NCBI GenBank assembly: GCA_951213105.1 | Contig: OX578146.1 | Location: 49,259,275 to 49,323,274 of the forward strand | Direction of reading: 5' to 3' | Length of the DNA stretch: 64,000 nt | Source of the DNA: Amaurobius ferox | Taxonomy: Eukaryota > Arthropoda > Arachnida > Araneae > Amaurobiidae | Shown: positions 34,360-44,809 of the stretch, one piece after another | How positions within the stretch are numbered: the first letter of the stretch is position 1 | Layout: each line of letters begins with the position of its first letter | Translations under genes and position numbers: made by a program | Notes under the pieces: generated by a model | What the model saw: only the letters and a program-made list of their open reading frames with translations | The model's database searches: none | Told to the model about the DNA's origin: nothing

Positions 34360-35610
34360 CGAGGGTCACACTGAAATTTTTGAGACAGGGGCAGACGATA
34401 TGAGCTAGAAAAAAATTATTGGTCAGATATTTAAATTTGAACTCTTTTATGTCCATAGACGATAATTTGTGGCAACAATTACAATTTAGCTATCGTAGAA
34501 TAAATTTTGAAAGAAAAGAAAATTAAGTTGATGCGAGAGCATTATCGAGTTATGATTTTAAAGTAGGGCTAAATCAAGAAGAATGTTTTCAACGTCTACA
34601 ATTAGCATATAGAAATCATGCCCCATCTTGGGCCACTATATTCAGATGGTTTACAGAGTTTAGAAGAGGTTGAAATTCTCTCATGGATGTGGAACACACA
34701 GGAAGACCTTTGTCAGCTGTAGTTCCAGAAAATGTGTCGGCCATTCAAAAAATGTTAATCGATGATAATTGTTGTACCTGCTAAATGATAAAGAAGGAAC
34801 TTAACATTGGATCCGCAGCTATACATAAAATTATTCATGAAGAACTGCATATGAAAAAATTAGTTTGTCATTGGGTCCCCCATAATTTAACAGTACACCA
34901 AAGTGTGGAGAGTGTCAGAATCAGTAAAGAAACCCTAAAATTATTTAACAATGGTGGATACCGTATAATTTCAAAAATCATAACTGGTGATGAAACGTAG
35001 ATACCGTTTTTTGATGTTCCAACAAGTCAAGAAAGTAAAGTATAGGTCTTTGCAGATGACCCCCAAACCAACAATGGTGAAAAGACAATGAGCAATGAAA
35101 AAAATAATGTATGCCATGTTTTTTAAAAGTACAGGTCTGGTCAAAGCCATAAAGCTAGAGTGACAGAAGACAGTTACAGCTAACTGGTACACAACTGTCT
35201 TCAGAAATTCTTCAGAAAGTGAATGTTAGGGGACTCATGCTTCACCATGAAAATGAGTCTTCTCATTCAACAAGAATGACAGTCGAATTTCTTGAACAAA
35301 AAAAACATGAAAGTGATAGAACATCCACCTTACTCTAATGATCTTGCTATGTGTGATGTTTGGATATTTTTTAATCTAAAAAAAAGTTTACATGGGCATC
35401 ATTTTCACTCCGAAAATGAGATTGACAAGGCTATAAAAGCATATTTTTTATGGATTCCAAGAAATAGATGGCTCGAAGCATTTAATCTTTGGAAAATTCG
35501 CCTACAAAAGTGCATTGATGTTGGAGGGGAGTACTTTGAACACTCCTAAGAGTTGGTATGTTTAACTTGTATCACTTAGCCATATCTCAAAAATTTCAGT
35601 CTGACCCTCA
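34360..35610 (+). mobile_element. mariner element (1251 bp) inserted in the hAT
   Basis: Flanked by TA (34358-34359, 35611-35612). Inverted ends CGAGGGTCACACTGAAATTT and, from the right, TGAGGGTCAGACTGAAATTT differ at few positions over ~30 bp. Length is typical of full mariners. Confidence 0.92.
34500..35549 (+). pseudogene. mariner transposase, inactivated
   Basis: HTH part: LNQEECFQRLQLAYRNHAPS, ATIFRWFTEFRRG, HTGRPLSAV (34560-34735). Catalytic part: WVPHNLT, ISKIITGDET (first D, about 34990), LHHENESSH (second site, about 35245), PPYSNDLAMCDVWIFF (third D, about 35350), ending GGEYFEHS. The second catalytic Asp, normally HHDNA, reads Glu here. Stops occur after GDET and elsewhere, with shifts near 34672, 35190 and 35325. 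A dead copy of a DD34D-type cut-and-paste transposase. Confidence 0.9.
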
Positions 35611-36100
35611 TATAAAGATTGTATTATGCATCGCTTAGAACAGGCACTAACTCCATTTCATTTCCTTTCAAATATGACTGATCCTATTCTAAGAGGAGAA
35701 AGATTAACTAATAAACAAGAAGCTTCTACTGAACAATGGATTGGAAAACTAAATACTGATTTATATTGCATTAAAGATGTTCCAAATAAAAGACACAGAC
35801 TTCTATCCAGAATCAATGTTTTCACAAAATGTGATAGAGTCAATTTATGCAAAAAAAATGGTGGAAAATCATGCACTATAAGGCGGAGAAGAATATGGTT
35901 TTAAATGCCAACTTTTGTAAATTTATGGAAGACCTGCATTCAATTACACTCACATCAGCATCAATTGAGCATATTTTTTCAACTTTCGGACTAGTTTAGT
36001 CAAAACTAAGAAATAAACTTGGATGTGAAAAAGTAAAAAAATTAGTAAAAGTTTATAGATTACTTAAATCAAAAGGTGTTACTGAAAAGGATCGATAATT

Positions 36101-36625
36101 GCAAGTTTAAAAAAGTACAATTGTAATAATATATTAATTAATATGTGAAGGAACAAATAATTAAGGATATAGTGTTAAATTATTAATACATGCACATTAA
36201 AAGCTAGAATTTAAAGGAGTGTAGTGTTTGCTTAATAACAGTGTAATGTGTTCTTAATTTTAGATGCATCATACCTAATTTAACTTAATGTTGCAGGTAA
36301 TATTTAGAACTATAATATGGATTACGTTAAAATATTTTTATCAGGACAAAGTACATCCCTTTTAATTCAATAAATAATTCTCTGCATTTGTAAAAGAAAC
36401 TATTTAAAATATGGGGGGAGTGGGAGGGAGTAAGAACAGCTAAATAGCACTGAATATGTACATTTGCTTATCTACTTCTTTTAAGGTTATGGGCTTTAAA
36501 TATGCCAATGTATTAGCATCACTAACAAGCACATTGTTTGCATGTAAGTTAATTTTTGAATAAAGCCATTTTGAAATTTTAAAGGGGTTTTTTCACCTGG
36601 ATTTCTTTTTAAAAACCCACCTGGG
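36101..36625 (+). other. 3' non-coding part of the hAT
   Basis: No gene. Ends in AAAAACCCACCTGGG, the left target copy of the element inserted at 36626. Confidence 0.5.
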
Positions 36626-36635
36626 CTAATCCAGT

Positions 36636-37090
36636 GTGACTCACGTTACAATTGGAGAAATTTTTCAAATAAAAATGATTTGATATTTTTACATTTTTGA
36701 CAAAATAGTTTTTCTTTTTTGTTTTTCCATATTAGTTATGCATAAATATTTGAATAATGGATGGTTTAAAAAATATGTTAATGTTAAATGGGTATGGGTG
36801 TTAACGTGAGTCACACTACTATTTTTCATATAAAAATAGTAGTGTGACTCACGTTACAGTAAATATGACATGGAATTTTTGTTCATTTTTAAAATTTAAA
36901 TTTCTTCCAAACCATATGATATATGAAGTATAAATCACAATGAAAATTTTATACTTGTATTGAAAAATATATATGCCTTCTTGGAATATAAATAAATACA
37001 TCATTAGGGCTTTAATTAAAAAATATCATTGTGACTCACGTTTCATCAATTTTGTGACTCACGTTACATCAACTTTGTAACCCTCATTAC
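36636..37090. repeat. Left subterminal array of GTGACTCACGTTAC
   Basis: Exact or near-exact copies at 36636-36649, 36801-36814 (reverse), 36844-36857, 37031-37044, 37054-37067 and a degenerate one at 37077-37090. The motif contains TGACTCA, the AP-1/TRE core, and is likely a protein binding site, by analogy with subterminal transposase sites. Confidence 0.85.
36802..36856. repeat. Perfect palindrome, 25-bp arms, 5-bp loop
   Basis: Arms 36802-36826 and 36832-36856 are perfect reverse complements around loop CATAT. Each arm includes one TGACTCACGTTA motif. Confidence 0.95.
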
Positions 37091-37219
37091 ATCCTTCTGG
37101 TGCTTTCTTTCAATGTGTTTTACAGTATATGTAATTATAAATTTATAAAATAACACAACTAGAAGTATATGCAATGGTATAAAACAACTTTTATTTAAAA
37201 ATAGTGAAATTAACTTTTT

Positions 37220-39318
37220 TACCACATAACTTATTAGAATCGAAAATGTCTACGGGAATTAACAACTGGATGTCCCAACTTTTCAATAAGTTTGTCTTTA
37301 GTATAAAATATTATATCAGTTTTGTTTGGCCATTTCCAATGCTTTCCTATGGCTTACATAGTCTGAACTTTATATTCTTCAGCAATATCATCTGTTGCTT
37401 TTATTTCACCAGGGTAACATTTACCCTGATACTTGACAAAATACCAATCACCAATTTTGGGATTTTCAGTGAGTGTGCTGATATTGGAAAGCTTATTTGT
37501 GAGAAGATTACCATTAGTCACCACTAACTGGTGAACTTTGGAAATATTTGTGATAGGCTGGGCTTTTTTAAAAACTTTTTCCAACTCTTAGGATTTATTT
37601 CTCTTCTCAATTTCAGCATTTGTAACCTCCAGAACTTTAACGGTAGATGTAATGTTAGCAGCCTGAACAAAACTTGCAGCATTTACCACAATGTGTTGTC
37701 GGTTACTTACTGCTCCCCACATCTGTTTTTTTACCGAACCTCCAATTCCATCTACCTATTTATTCCTTCAATGCCATGTGAAGTGGCAAAGAAATTCCAC
37801 TTTATCACAAAATTGTATTTTGTTTGAAGGACACAAAGAGCTGCTGCTATATAACAGTTCTTAAATTGTGATGATGGTCCAACAGACCATATGTTTATTT
37901 CCAATAAGTTTTTTGGTAGATTTTCTAATATTTTATCTACGTACGCTACAATAATTTCCTTTGAATGTGTTGTATTATCGGAGGCTAATACACAAGGATA
38001 AAGTATGCCGGAATGCCAGATTGCAGCTGTAAATAAACTTACCTGACTTTGTTGCCAATGGGCACTCTGTACTTCATCTTGATACTTACAGATATAGTTT
38101 TCTGCAAAATCAACTTTAATCAGAGCTATTTTAGGATAGGTGGTTTCTATATTCTGTAAATAGTCTATATTTAGGTGTCACAACATCATGCTGTTTTTGG
38201 TACTCCTTTGCCTGATACCTTTTTACATAACAATGCTCTAAAAATGTCGGTGTGAGTTTACAGATGTGCGAGATGAGTTCTTCAAGTGTTCCTTTATGTA
38301 GTACTTTTTGGATGTGTTCTTCACCATCATTTTACCATTCATACCATTTAATATACGTTAAATTATCAATCTCTGCATTCTCAATATACTTCTTTTGAAA
38401 ACCTAACCCATCCTTGCATTCTTTACAGTGGTTGTACCAACAATCTTCCTTTGGTATTTCACAGATAATAGTTTTGGGAAATGTATTTGAATATGTAGGT
38501 AAAATATCTGGAAAAGCTTGGTGTAAGCAAAAAAGTGTACCTATACCTATAATTTTCATGGTATTTACATAAACACAGATTATGTGGCAATTTATTTCTT
38601 GTTAACACATGCTTCGGTCTTAATTCTGCAAATTTACTTCGTCCAATTTTAGCTTCAGAATGATCTTCTTGAAATAGTTTAAATGTTTCTGTAATAGAGT
38701 TCAACAAGTGTCTAACTTGAGCTTTGGATTTGAAACCATCCTGCCTCAACGTGATGGAGTTCTTTCTTTCGAGTGCTTGGCGGCTTATAGAATCTCTCTG
38801 GTAAAAAGTATTTACAAGTTCAACAGTTTCTGCTGCAATGGTTGAGGTAATAGATGGTGGTAACAGATGGTGGTGATGAAGTTTCAGGTTCTTGAGATGG
38901 AATTGTATTTTGACAACCATCTAAAAAGTATAATCTAAGAATCATTGCAGTCTTTTTTCTCGGAGAAGAAGGCAAATTATGACGGGCTCTAGCTATTGCT
39001 TTTCCAAGAGCACTTGCTGAGTAATTTACAGTTGGAGGGTTATCTTTCAATGCTACTTTATTTTTTAGGGCTTCTCTTTTCTTTGCTCTGAATGCAGCTA
39101 CTCGGTTCTTCACCGCTAACCTCTTTTCTAACTGTATTTTATTTTGTATAGAATTTGGAAGTTTCAATAGGTCTTCTTTTTATTTTTATCTACTTTTTCA
39201 CCTCTTCCAAATGTTTCTTTTTGTACTGATCATATGTGCCTTCATCCTTCATCTTCTGGCGTCTCTTTCGCTGACGTTCAGCAGCAGTCATTGGCTTATG
39301 GATGTTTTTAGAGTCCAT
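37220..39318 (-). pseudogene. Frameshifted gene of an unnamed transposon-like protein family
   Basis: Minus-strand order: ATG at 39316-39318, MTAAERQRKRRQKM and KKKHLEEVKK; basic bZIP-like NRVAAFRAKKREALK (39080-39125) and ALGKAIARARHNLPSSPRKK; ETVELVNTFYQRDSISR and IGRSKFAELRPKHV (38610-38820); cysteine group CEIPKEDCWYNHCKEC (38395-38465); VDFAENYICKYQDEVQSAHW (38060-38120); WSVGPSSQFKN (37860-37895), where relatives have SDG; WNFFATSHG (37765-37800); GDWYFVKYQGKCYPGEI (37405-37460). I know this architecture from uncharacterised predicted proteins of aphids, cnidarians and spiders; D..., SDG and H suggest an RNase H-fold nuclease, which is inference. About 700 codons, broken by several frameshifts and stops. 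Confidence 0.7.
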
Positions 39319-39438
39319 TCTCTTAAATCTGCAGGTAAAACGAAATATAAATTAACAATTTTTGAATATATGAAATAGTTTAGGTCTTTTATTAATAATA
39401 TTTTAAATAAAAGGTAATATTTGCTGCATTGTACTGGT

Positions 39439-39660
39439 GTGACTCGCATTACAGTGGCGTGATTCACGTGGCGTAACATGTGACTCATGTTACCATATAT
39501 TTTAATGTTTTTTTGTATATGTGTACAGCTTTTTGAAAATTTTTGGAGTTATATATTAATTGGGTATACATCTCAGAAGCAAGGCATGAAATTATACTTA
39601 AATTGGTTATGTTCTTCTGTAGTTATAAAGAAAAATACATGTTTTTGTGACTCACGTTAC
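39439..39660. repeat. Right subterminal array of GTGACTCACGTTAC
   Basis: Copies at 39439-39452 (GTGACTCGCATTAC), 39459-39477 (degenerate), 39480-39493 (GTGACTCATGTTAC) and 39647-39660 (exact). They lie immediately upstream of the start of the broken minus-strand gene, so they could act as promoter elements as well as end sites. Confidence 0.8.
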
Positions 39661-40060
39661 ATATGTAATTAAGACTTATAAATTTTCAATTTAAATTACA
39701 ATTAATCAATCAATTATTTTAAAAAAGCATTTATAACTTAGCTAAATGATGTGAAAAATATATAATCATAGTAAAAAATTTCAAACTTACCGGTTGCAGC
39801 AGGGAATGAAGCTCTAAAATCAGCAATGTCACAGTCTCAAAAAATCATGGAACGAAATGGTGCATAAAGGTAGCCATTTTGAAATGAAAATACTGTTGCC
39901 ACCATTAGTTTGCATGAACAAATAATATTTGGACATATTATGACTAAAAAAAAAATAATCAATGCATATAATAAATTTATATTTTTTCTACCTCTGTCCC
40001 CGATTTCATGGATTAGCCCACCTGGGTTTTTTCGGGTTGGGAAAAATTAGACCAACACTG

Positions 40061-40520
40061 CATACACTTTATTCCTAAAACATGTAGTTTTGTTGAAAGA
40101 GATGCTTAATTACTAAGTTAACTGTATTCCCATTACATCTGTGCATGTTCTAAATTATCATACACATGATTCAGTGATAATAGAAACCCTGGCTGTAGAA
40201 GTCTTGATTTACCATATTAATAAGACTACCACAATCTAGAGATGTAGATTTGCGGAGGCCAGGTCGCCATTTCTGGCAACTGAAATATCTCTGGAATCCT
40301 TTTAATCCCACGGTGCGGGTAGATCGAACCAATTGTCTAGCAAACCACAAATTGCCTCGTTGTTGCGAATCGTGGGCCGATTGCTGTGTGGTCGCGGACC
40401 ACGATTCCATAACTATGTGTAAATTGCTGTTAACCATGATTTGTTCACACTGAGGGTACAACATTTAGAGGGTACTAAGTTAAGAGAGTATGCAATTTGC
40501 TCACACTGAGGGTACTATTT
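40061..40520. other. Intron sequence without recognised element
   Basis: The minus-strand 97-codon frame at 40171-40464 shows no domain. A short direct repeat, GCTCACACTGAGGGTAC versus TTCACACTGAGGGTAC, occurs at 40442 and 40499. Confidence 0.4.
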
Positions 40521-40800
40521 TGCAGCAGCATCACGAAAATCTGAATTGTATGCGATCCTCGGCATACCTTGTTTAATTTGAAAAATATTTTCCACTTTAG
40601 TAATCTGTTTACATAAACTACAATTTTTGTAATTATTTCGTCTTTTATACAGAAAAACTATTTATAAACGTATTATTAATAAAATAAAGGATTATTTTGC
40701 AGCAGAATCGCGAAAATCGGCATTTGTATATGATCTTCTGTATATTTTGTTTTATTATGAAATTATTTTCCAGTTATGCAATTTGTTTCCATTAACTAAT
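40521..40800 (-). repeat. Two inverted units of the ~160-bp satellite
   Basis: TTTTGCAGCAG at 40519 and 40696 (period 177) starts two units. They are reverse complements of the 14041-14930 family: GAAAATATTTTCCAC, GTAATTATTTCGT, AAACTATTTATAAACG, TATTATTAATAAAAT. Confidence 0.7.
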
Positions 40801-41259
40801 ATTCACAAAAGTATTCACTCTGTAGTGGAATTCACTCTTCGATATCTGTGTATATGAGCACTTCATAAATCAACATACTTGAGGTCGCTGTCTATGATAT
40901 ATTATAGATTTTTTTTTTATGCTACTATTAATTTGTATCATGTATTACGAAATAATTTAGTTTAAAATTAAAAAATTCAACTGAAATTTAAATAAATCAG
41001 TCCGTTAACAAAACTCATTTCATTGTAAGGAAATTTGTTTCCCTTTTGGTTTCTTTTTCCGAAAAAAAAATCTCACTATTTCAAATATTCTTAAGGCTGC
41101 TTCTGTTGAGGTGCCCTTGCTAAAACAATCCTTTCCCATCCATCTTCTAATTATTCTACCTTAAAGCATCTGACTGAATTAACATATTTTTGTCTTTAAT
41201 ATTCAGGTGAAATGTTTGATTCAGAAGAGATAACATTTTTGTGCATTTCAAGCTTCATA
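40801..41259. other. Intron sequence without recognised element
   Basis: AT-rich, no exon or TE signature. Confidence 0.4.
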
Positions 41260-42619
41260 TACACTCTATAACAAAAAATTCGAAGCACAAACAAGGAGTT
41301 GTCCGATTGTAATGACATTTCATATGCAAAGACATTTTGAGTGAAATGCAAATGAATAAAATTTGGTGTCCAACGAATAAATAGTGGGAGCTCCAGCGCA
41401 TTGGAACTGAGGTGTATATAAGGAGTGATTTTGAATCTGTGATCAAAATTTCTGTTGCATTTCGACTGCGGATATCTTATGATGACTGTAACAATGCCTC
41501 GCCGAAAGATTTGTGCTCATTACGAGCATATGTCAGTGTTTGAAAGAGGTCGTGCTATCGGATTGAAGGAGGCTGGTTGGACGAATCGAAGAGTCGCTCG
41601 ACACGTGGGTCAAAGCGATGCGGCGATTAGATGATGCTGGCAAGAGTGGGTTAGAGTCAGGAGGGCAGCGGTCGACCTAGGGCCACAACAGAATGAGAAG
41701 ACAGAGCGATTGTCAGAGCAGCTGTTACAGCACCAGAATCTTCGTTATCAACTATCCAAAGTGTGACCCACAAACATGTGTCCAACATGACCCTCTGCAT
41801 ATGACTGAGAGAGTGAAATATACACTCACACCAAATTACCTCTCACGCCTGTACACCGTCAAGTCCAATTACAGTGATACCGGGTTAGATCAAATTGGAA
41901 CTGTGCTGACTGGGAACGTATTGTCTTAAGTGACGAGTCCCATTTCCAACTGTGTCCTGACGACAACCGCAGACGTATATTGCCCTTACTATTGCATGCC
42001 ACACATGCCCAGAACAAGGCGTTATGGTCTGGGGTGCCATCTCCTTTGATAGCCGGACCCCTTTGATAGTCATTTCTGGCGCACTGACAGCACAGTGGTA
42101 TGTAGACAAATTTCTACGACTAGTTGTGTTACCGTTCCTTTTGCGACACCCCGAACTTACTTTTCTACAAGATAATGCTCGGCCACACACGGCACGTGCT
42201 GCTATGAATTGTCTTCAAGCTTGCCCAACACTTCCTTGGCCAGCTAGGCCTCCTGATCTCTCTCCCATAGAGCACATTTGGGACATTATGGGAAAGCGAT
42301 TGCAACCATCCCGGAATGCTAACAATTTAGCCCAGATGGAGACGATTGCCCAGTTGAAGACAATTTAGCAAGACATTCCGCAGGACACCATCCGTGAACT
42401 TTATCAGTCTATGCCACGCCAGGTGACATCTTGCATCCAGGCCAGAGGTGAACCAACGCCTTATTGACTCCCTTCCTTTGTATACGGTCAAACTCTAAAT
42501 CATTAAATTGTTCTGAAATTTTAATCGTTTCTTTTTCTATGTATGTTCTTCACATCCACTAATTTTTATCACAATCGGACAACTCCTTCTTGGTGCGCTG
42601 ATTTTTTTGTTATAGTGTA
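41260..42619 (+). mobile_element. Tc1-like transposon, near full length
   Basis: Left end TACACTCTATAACAAAAAAT and right end, read inward on the minus strand, TACACTATAACAAAAAAATC; both continue to a shared AAGGAGTTGTCCGATTGT. TIRs of about 50 bp with TA at the edges, length 1.36 kb. Confidence 0.92.
41480..42466 (+). pseudogene. Tc1-like transposase, inactivated
   Basis: Starts MPRRKICAHYEHMSVFERGR then GLKEAGWTNRRVARHVGQSD (paired-type HTH) and a stop after DAAIR. After several frameshifts: RIVLSDESHFQLCPDD (first D, about 41940), GVMVWGAISFDSRTPL, FLQDNARPHTARAAMN (second D, about 42170), PPDLSPIEHIWDIMGKRL (E, about 42275), ending near QARGEPTPY. All three catalytic acids survive; the linker region at 41650-41900 is the most damaged. 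The family is very abundant in orb-weaver spider genomes, by memory. Confidence 0.9.
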
Positions 42620-43437
42620 TTTTAAATTTAAAGGCATTTGTATTGCAGAATCATTTTTTTTTTTTTCTAATATTTTTAGGGTTATTATGTCAAGGAAATC
42701 TTTTATATATCCTTTTTTTTTTTATCAATTCATAACTTTGGAATTTTGTTATTCATAGCAACTCTATCAAATCTTTAATTGTTAGTATTAATATTTTCAT
42801 GTTGTCTGTGACTGTTTAAGTGTTTTATTTTCCTATTTTAAAAATGGAAATAGCCGATTCCTGCCTTCTTTTTACAAATATACTAGCTTTTATAGCTGCT
42901 GTTTAATGGCTAGGGAATGAAATTAGATGAATTGAATGAATTTCAATCAAATTTTGTAATTTAAATTTATCGCTTTTGTGTTATTACCTTTTCTCTAAAT
43001 AGGATATCTCTAGCCTATTATCCGCAAAACATAATACAAAAGTATATAACTACATAATTTTAAGTATTTTCAATCCATGAATATACCTCAACAGCCAGGT
43101 ATATAACATATCAATATAAACTTAATTTTAGACACCTATCATTGTTGAAAAATTTTTGGCTACTAACTTTTTTGGGTTGGCCACAAAAATGTTATTCTTA
43201 GTGGCCAGAATTAAAGAATATAAAACCACAATCAACAACTTACCGCTAAACTTGGAGTGTACAAGAAATTCAGTGCTTTCTATTTTACTAATGAGTCTGT
43301 AAATCATCCTATACAATACTGTATATATCTGCTAGTAATTTATATTAAGTCAATAACAAAAAGTAACTACTAATTGATTTACAACATTAGAAACAATATA
43401 ATAACCTGGCTATATTATACTTGTTATAAAAACATAC
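42620..43437. other. Intron sequence without recognised element
   Basis: AT-rich, next to the MED23 exon at 43438. A TTGGCCAC/GTGGCCAG inverted pair at 43176-43206 is the only structure noted. Confidence 0.4.
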
Positions 43438-43557
43438 CTCAGATATTGAAGAAAACATATTTTTCAAACTTTCTTGATATACTTTTAAAATTTTTAATTG
43501 ATCATCAGAAGTATGAACAATAAAACCATGAAATGCAACATCCAACTCTCCTTCAAA
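43438..43557 (-). CDS. MED23: MED23 exon (first or second coding exon)
   Basis: Minus-strand exon of exactly 120 bp (40 codons). Acceptor AACATTTTTTTCAG precedes 43557 and donor GAG|GTATGT follows 43438. It reads FEGELDVAFHGFIVHTSDD ... YQESLKNMFSSISE. It corresponds to the MED23 N-terminal segment (human ...EEAFPGMFMDTPEDE ... FRQFWGGLSQ, from memory): shared AF-G, T-(D/E)D, and the same distance to the end of the block. It joins in phase 0 to KELPSALSHYV in the exon at 31085-31209 across a 12.2 kb intron. Confidence 0.8.
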
Positions 43558-44698
43558 CTGAAAAAAATGTTATTATTAAAATTTAAATTCCATAATTTAT
43601 TCATAAGTCTTGAGACATTATACATCAGAACATTTATTTCAGACTAAAATAATTAAATGTGTTTATGTATTCAATCCAAACCTTTAATTCCAATATTTTA
43701 AGGTCACCAAAAGAATGTTAAAAACATGATAACTCTTTATTTCACAGACATACTTTTAACTTGCATTTAAAACACTGATAATTGGTTTACTTCTATGAAA
43801 AAATATCTAATCATCAATTTGCCAAAATTTTCCTCCAGGAAAAATAATAGATATTGATTATTTTCTTAAACTCTGACATTCTTCTTGTATGCATCGTTTT
43901 TGATTAATTTTTAAATAAAAGCTATTGACTAAAAAATTTATAGAATAATTATTAAAAAAAAAAAATGAATAACACATTTGACTGCGATAACTTTTCACAT
44001 AATTTTTGAAATCATTATTTTTTTTAAATCTATGAGGCATATTTTCATGATTGTTTTTTAACAAAATGTTCTAATATATATAGAACTGCCAAAAAAGTAT
44101 TTAAAAAAAATCTAAAAAATTGAGAACATATTCAAATTAAAATATTCAATGTATTATTGCTGTGATAAAAGTTAAGGAACTGCCAAATAAAATTAGCACA
44201 AAAAGCTTCTGAATCATTCCATTCCAATGCCAAAGTTATTTTTAAATATCAAAATATCAATTTTTTGTAGAATTAAGATTAACCCTCTTGTTGGCTTCTT
44301 AATTTATGAGGTATAGAGATCGTTATAGCATAATGCATATATACTTAAGTAGGAGCAAAAAAAAATGTATAATTCGAAGAATAATTTTTTACTTGCACAT
44401 ATGCTTCCCAATCATAACCTGTATTATTGTAAACTCCATTTCAAATCCTTATCTTACAATAAAATAAAAAAATAATTGCCTTAAGTTACACAATGCAATG
44501 GTATTCAGTCTATACAGACAATATATTATTTTTATTTATGCTAAGGTGACATTTCTTTATACTTTCAAAAAGAAATTCTTTATATTTTCCAGGAAGAAAA
44601 CACAATAACCATCATGGCCAAAACTACCATGGAAAACCCCGCAAAGGGTAAGCAAAATTTGAAGTCCTGACACTAATAATCACCATGTTATTACAAAC
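43558..44698. other. Putative first MED23 intron
   Basis: AT-rich; no TE recognised. This is the only MED23 intron here of normal size. Confidence 0.4.
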
Positions 44699-44809
44699 CT
44701 CTAAAATTAGAATTGATGTTATTTGCTGATAGTCAAACAACCTGTTATTCAACACGAGTTCACAATACAATTCAAGACAGTTTGCTTGGTTTTCAATGAT
44801 TATTGACAT
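44699..44809 (-). CDS. MED23: Candidate first coding exon of MED23
   Basis: An ATG at 44807-44809 opens 37 codons, MSIIIENQANCLELYCELVL ... DYQQITSILILE, ending in phase 0 at a possible donor GAG|GTTTGT. Joined to the exon at 43438-43557 it gives ITSILILE|FEGELDVAF, which lines up with METQLQSIFEE-VIEEAF of human MED23 (from memory). The donor is weak (GTTTGT instead of GTRAGT) and the first ~20 residues have no counterpart I recall, so the start may be elsewhere. Confidence 0.4.

Larger units (their letters stand above)
33870..36100 (+). pseudogene. hAT transposase (BED/DUF659-like group), interrupted
   Basis: Pieces: 33880-34005 IIARNQPHN, DCSAHYMNLLIKEIT (CxxH helix); 34055-34110 KPQLHNEIRWNS (the conserved RWNS); 34230-34357 LSIAAKAPDNL, TLTQTVEIWLN; then the mariner; then 35613-35720 LEQALTPFHFLSNMTDP, RGERLT; 35910-36080 HIFSTFGLV, SKLRNKLGCEKVKKLVKVYR (C-terminal dimerisation region). 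Removing the mariner restores the frame LSL|YKDCIMHRLEQ. Additional stops and shifts after 34005 and 35890 show it was already dying. The N-terminal zinc finger is absent. Confidence 0.85.
36626..40016 (-). mobile_element. Unnamed DNA transposon with GTGACTCACGTTAC arrays
   Basis: Inserted in the hAT end: direct repeat CCCACCTGGG at 36616-36625 and 40017-40026, with short inverted ends CTAATCCA (36626) and TGGATTAG (40009-40016). If GGG belongs to the element, the ends are GGGCTAATCCA and the duplication is ACCT; the data allow either. The empty site AAAAACCCACCTGGGTTTTT looks like normal hAT end sequence. Both subterminal zones carry repeats of GTGACTCACGTTAC. A single broken gene fills the middle. 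I cannot place it in a named superfamily. Confidence 0.75.
33870..40060 (+). mobile_element. hAT transposon, host of a mariner and a larger element
   Basis: Right end ACCAACACTG (40051-40060) is the complement of a canonical hAT start CAGTGTTGGT, preceded by the GGGTTTTTTCGGGTTGGG block common just inside hAT ends. The left end was not found. Nested insertions are mariner 34360-35610 and the unnamed element 36626-40016; without them the visible hAT is about 1.5 kb. Confidence 0.75.

Noticed and set aside
37204..37527. Plus-strand 107-codon frame MKLTFLPHNLLESKM...
   Set aside because: Antisense to the clear GDWYFVKYQGKCYPGEI reading of the minus-strand gene.
36611..40031. Long 23-bp inverted repeat AAAAACCCANNTGGGCTAATCCA as the true TIR
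   Set aside because: CCCACCTGGG is also a direct repeat and belongs to the empty hAT sequence, so part of the apparent inverted repeat is target sequence. The shorter TIR is the safer reading.
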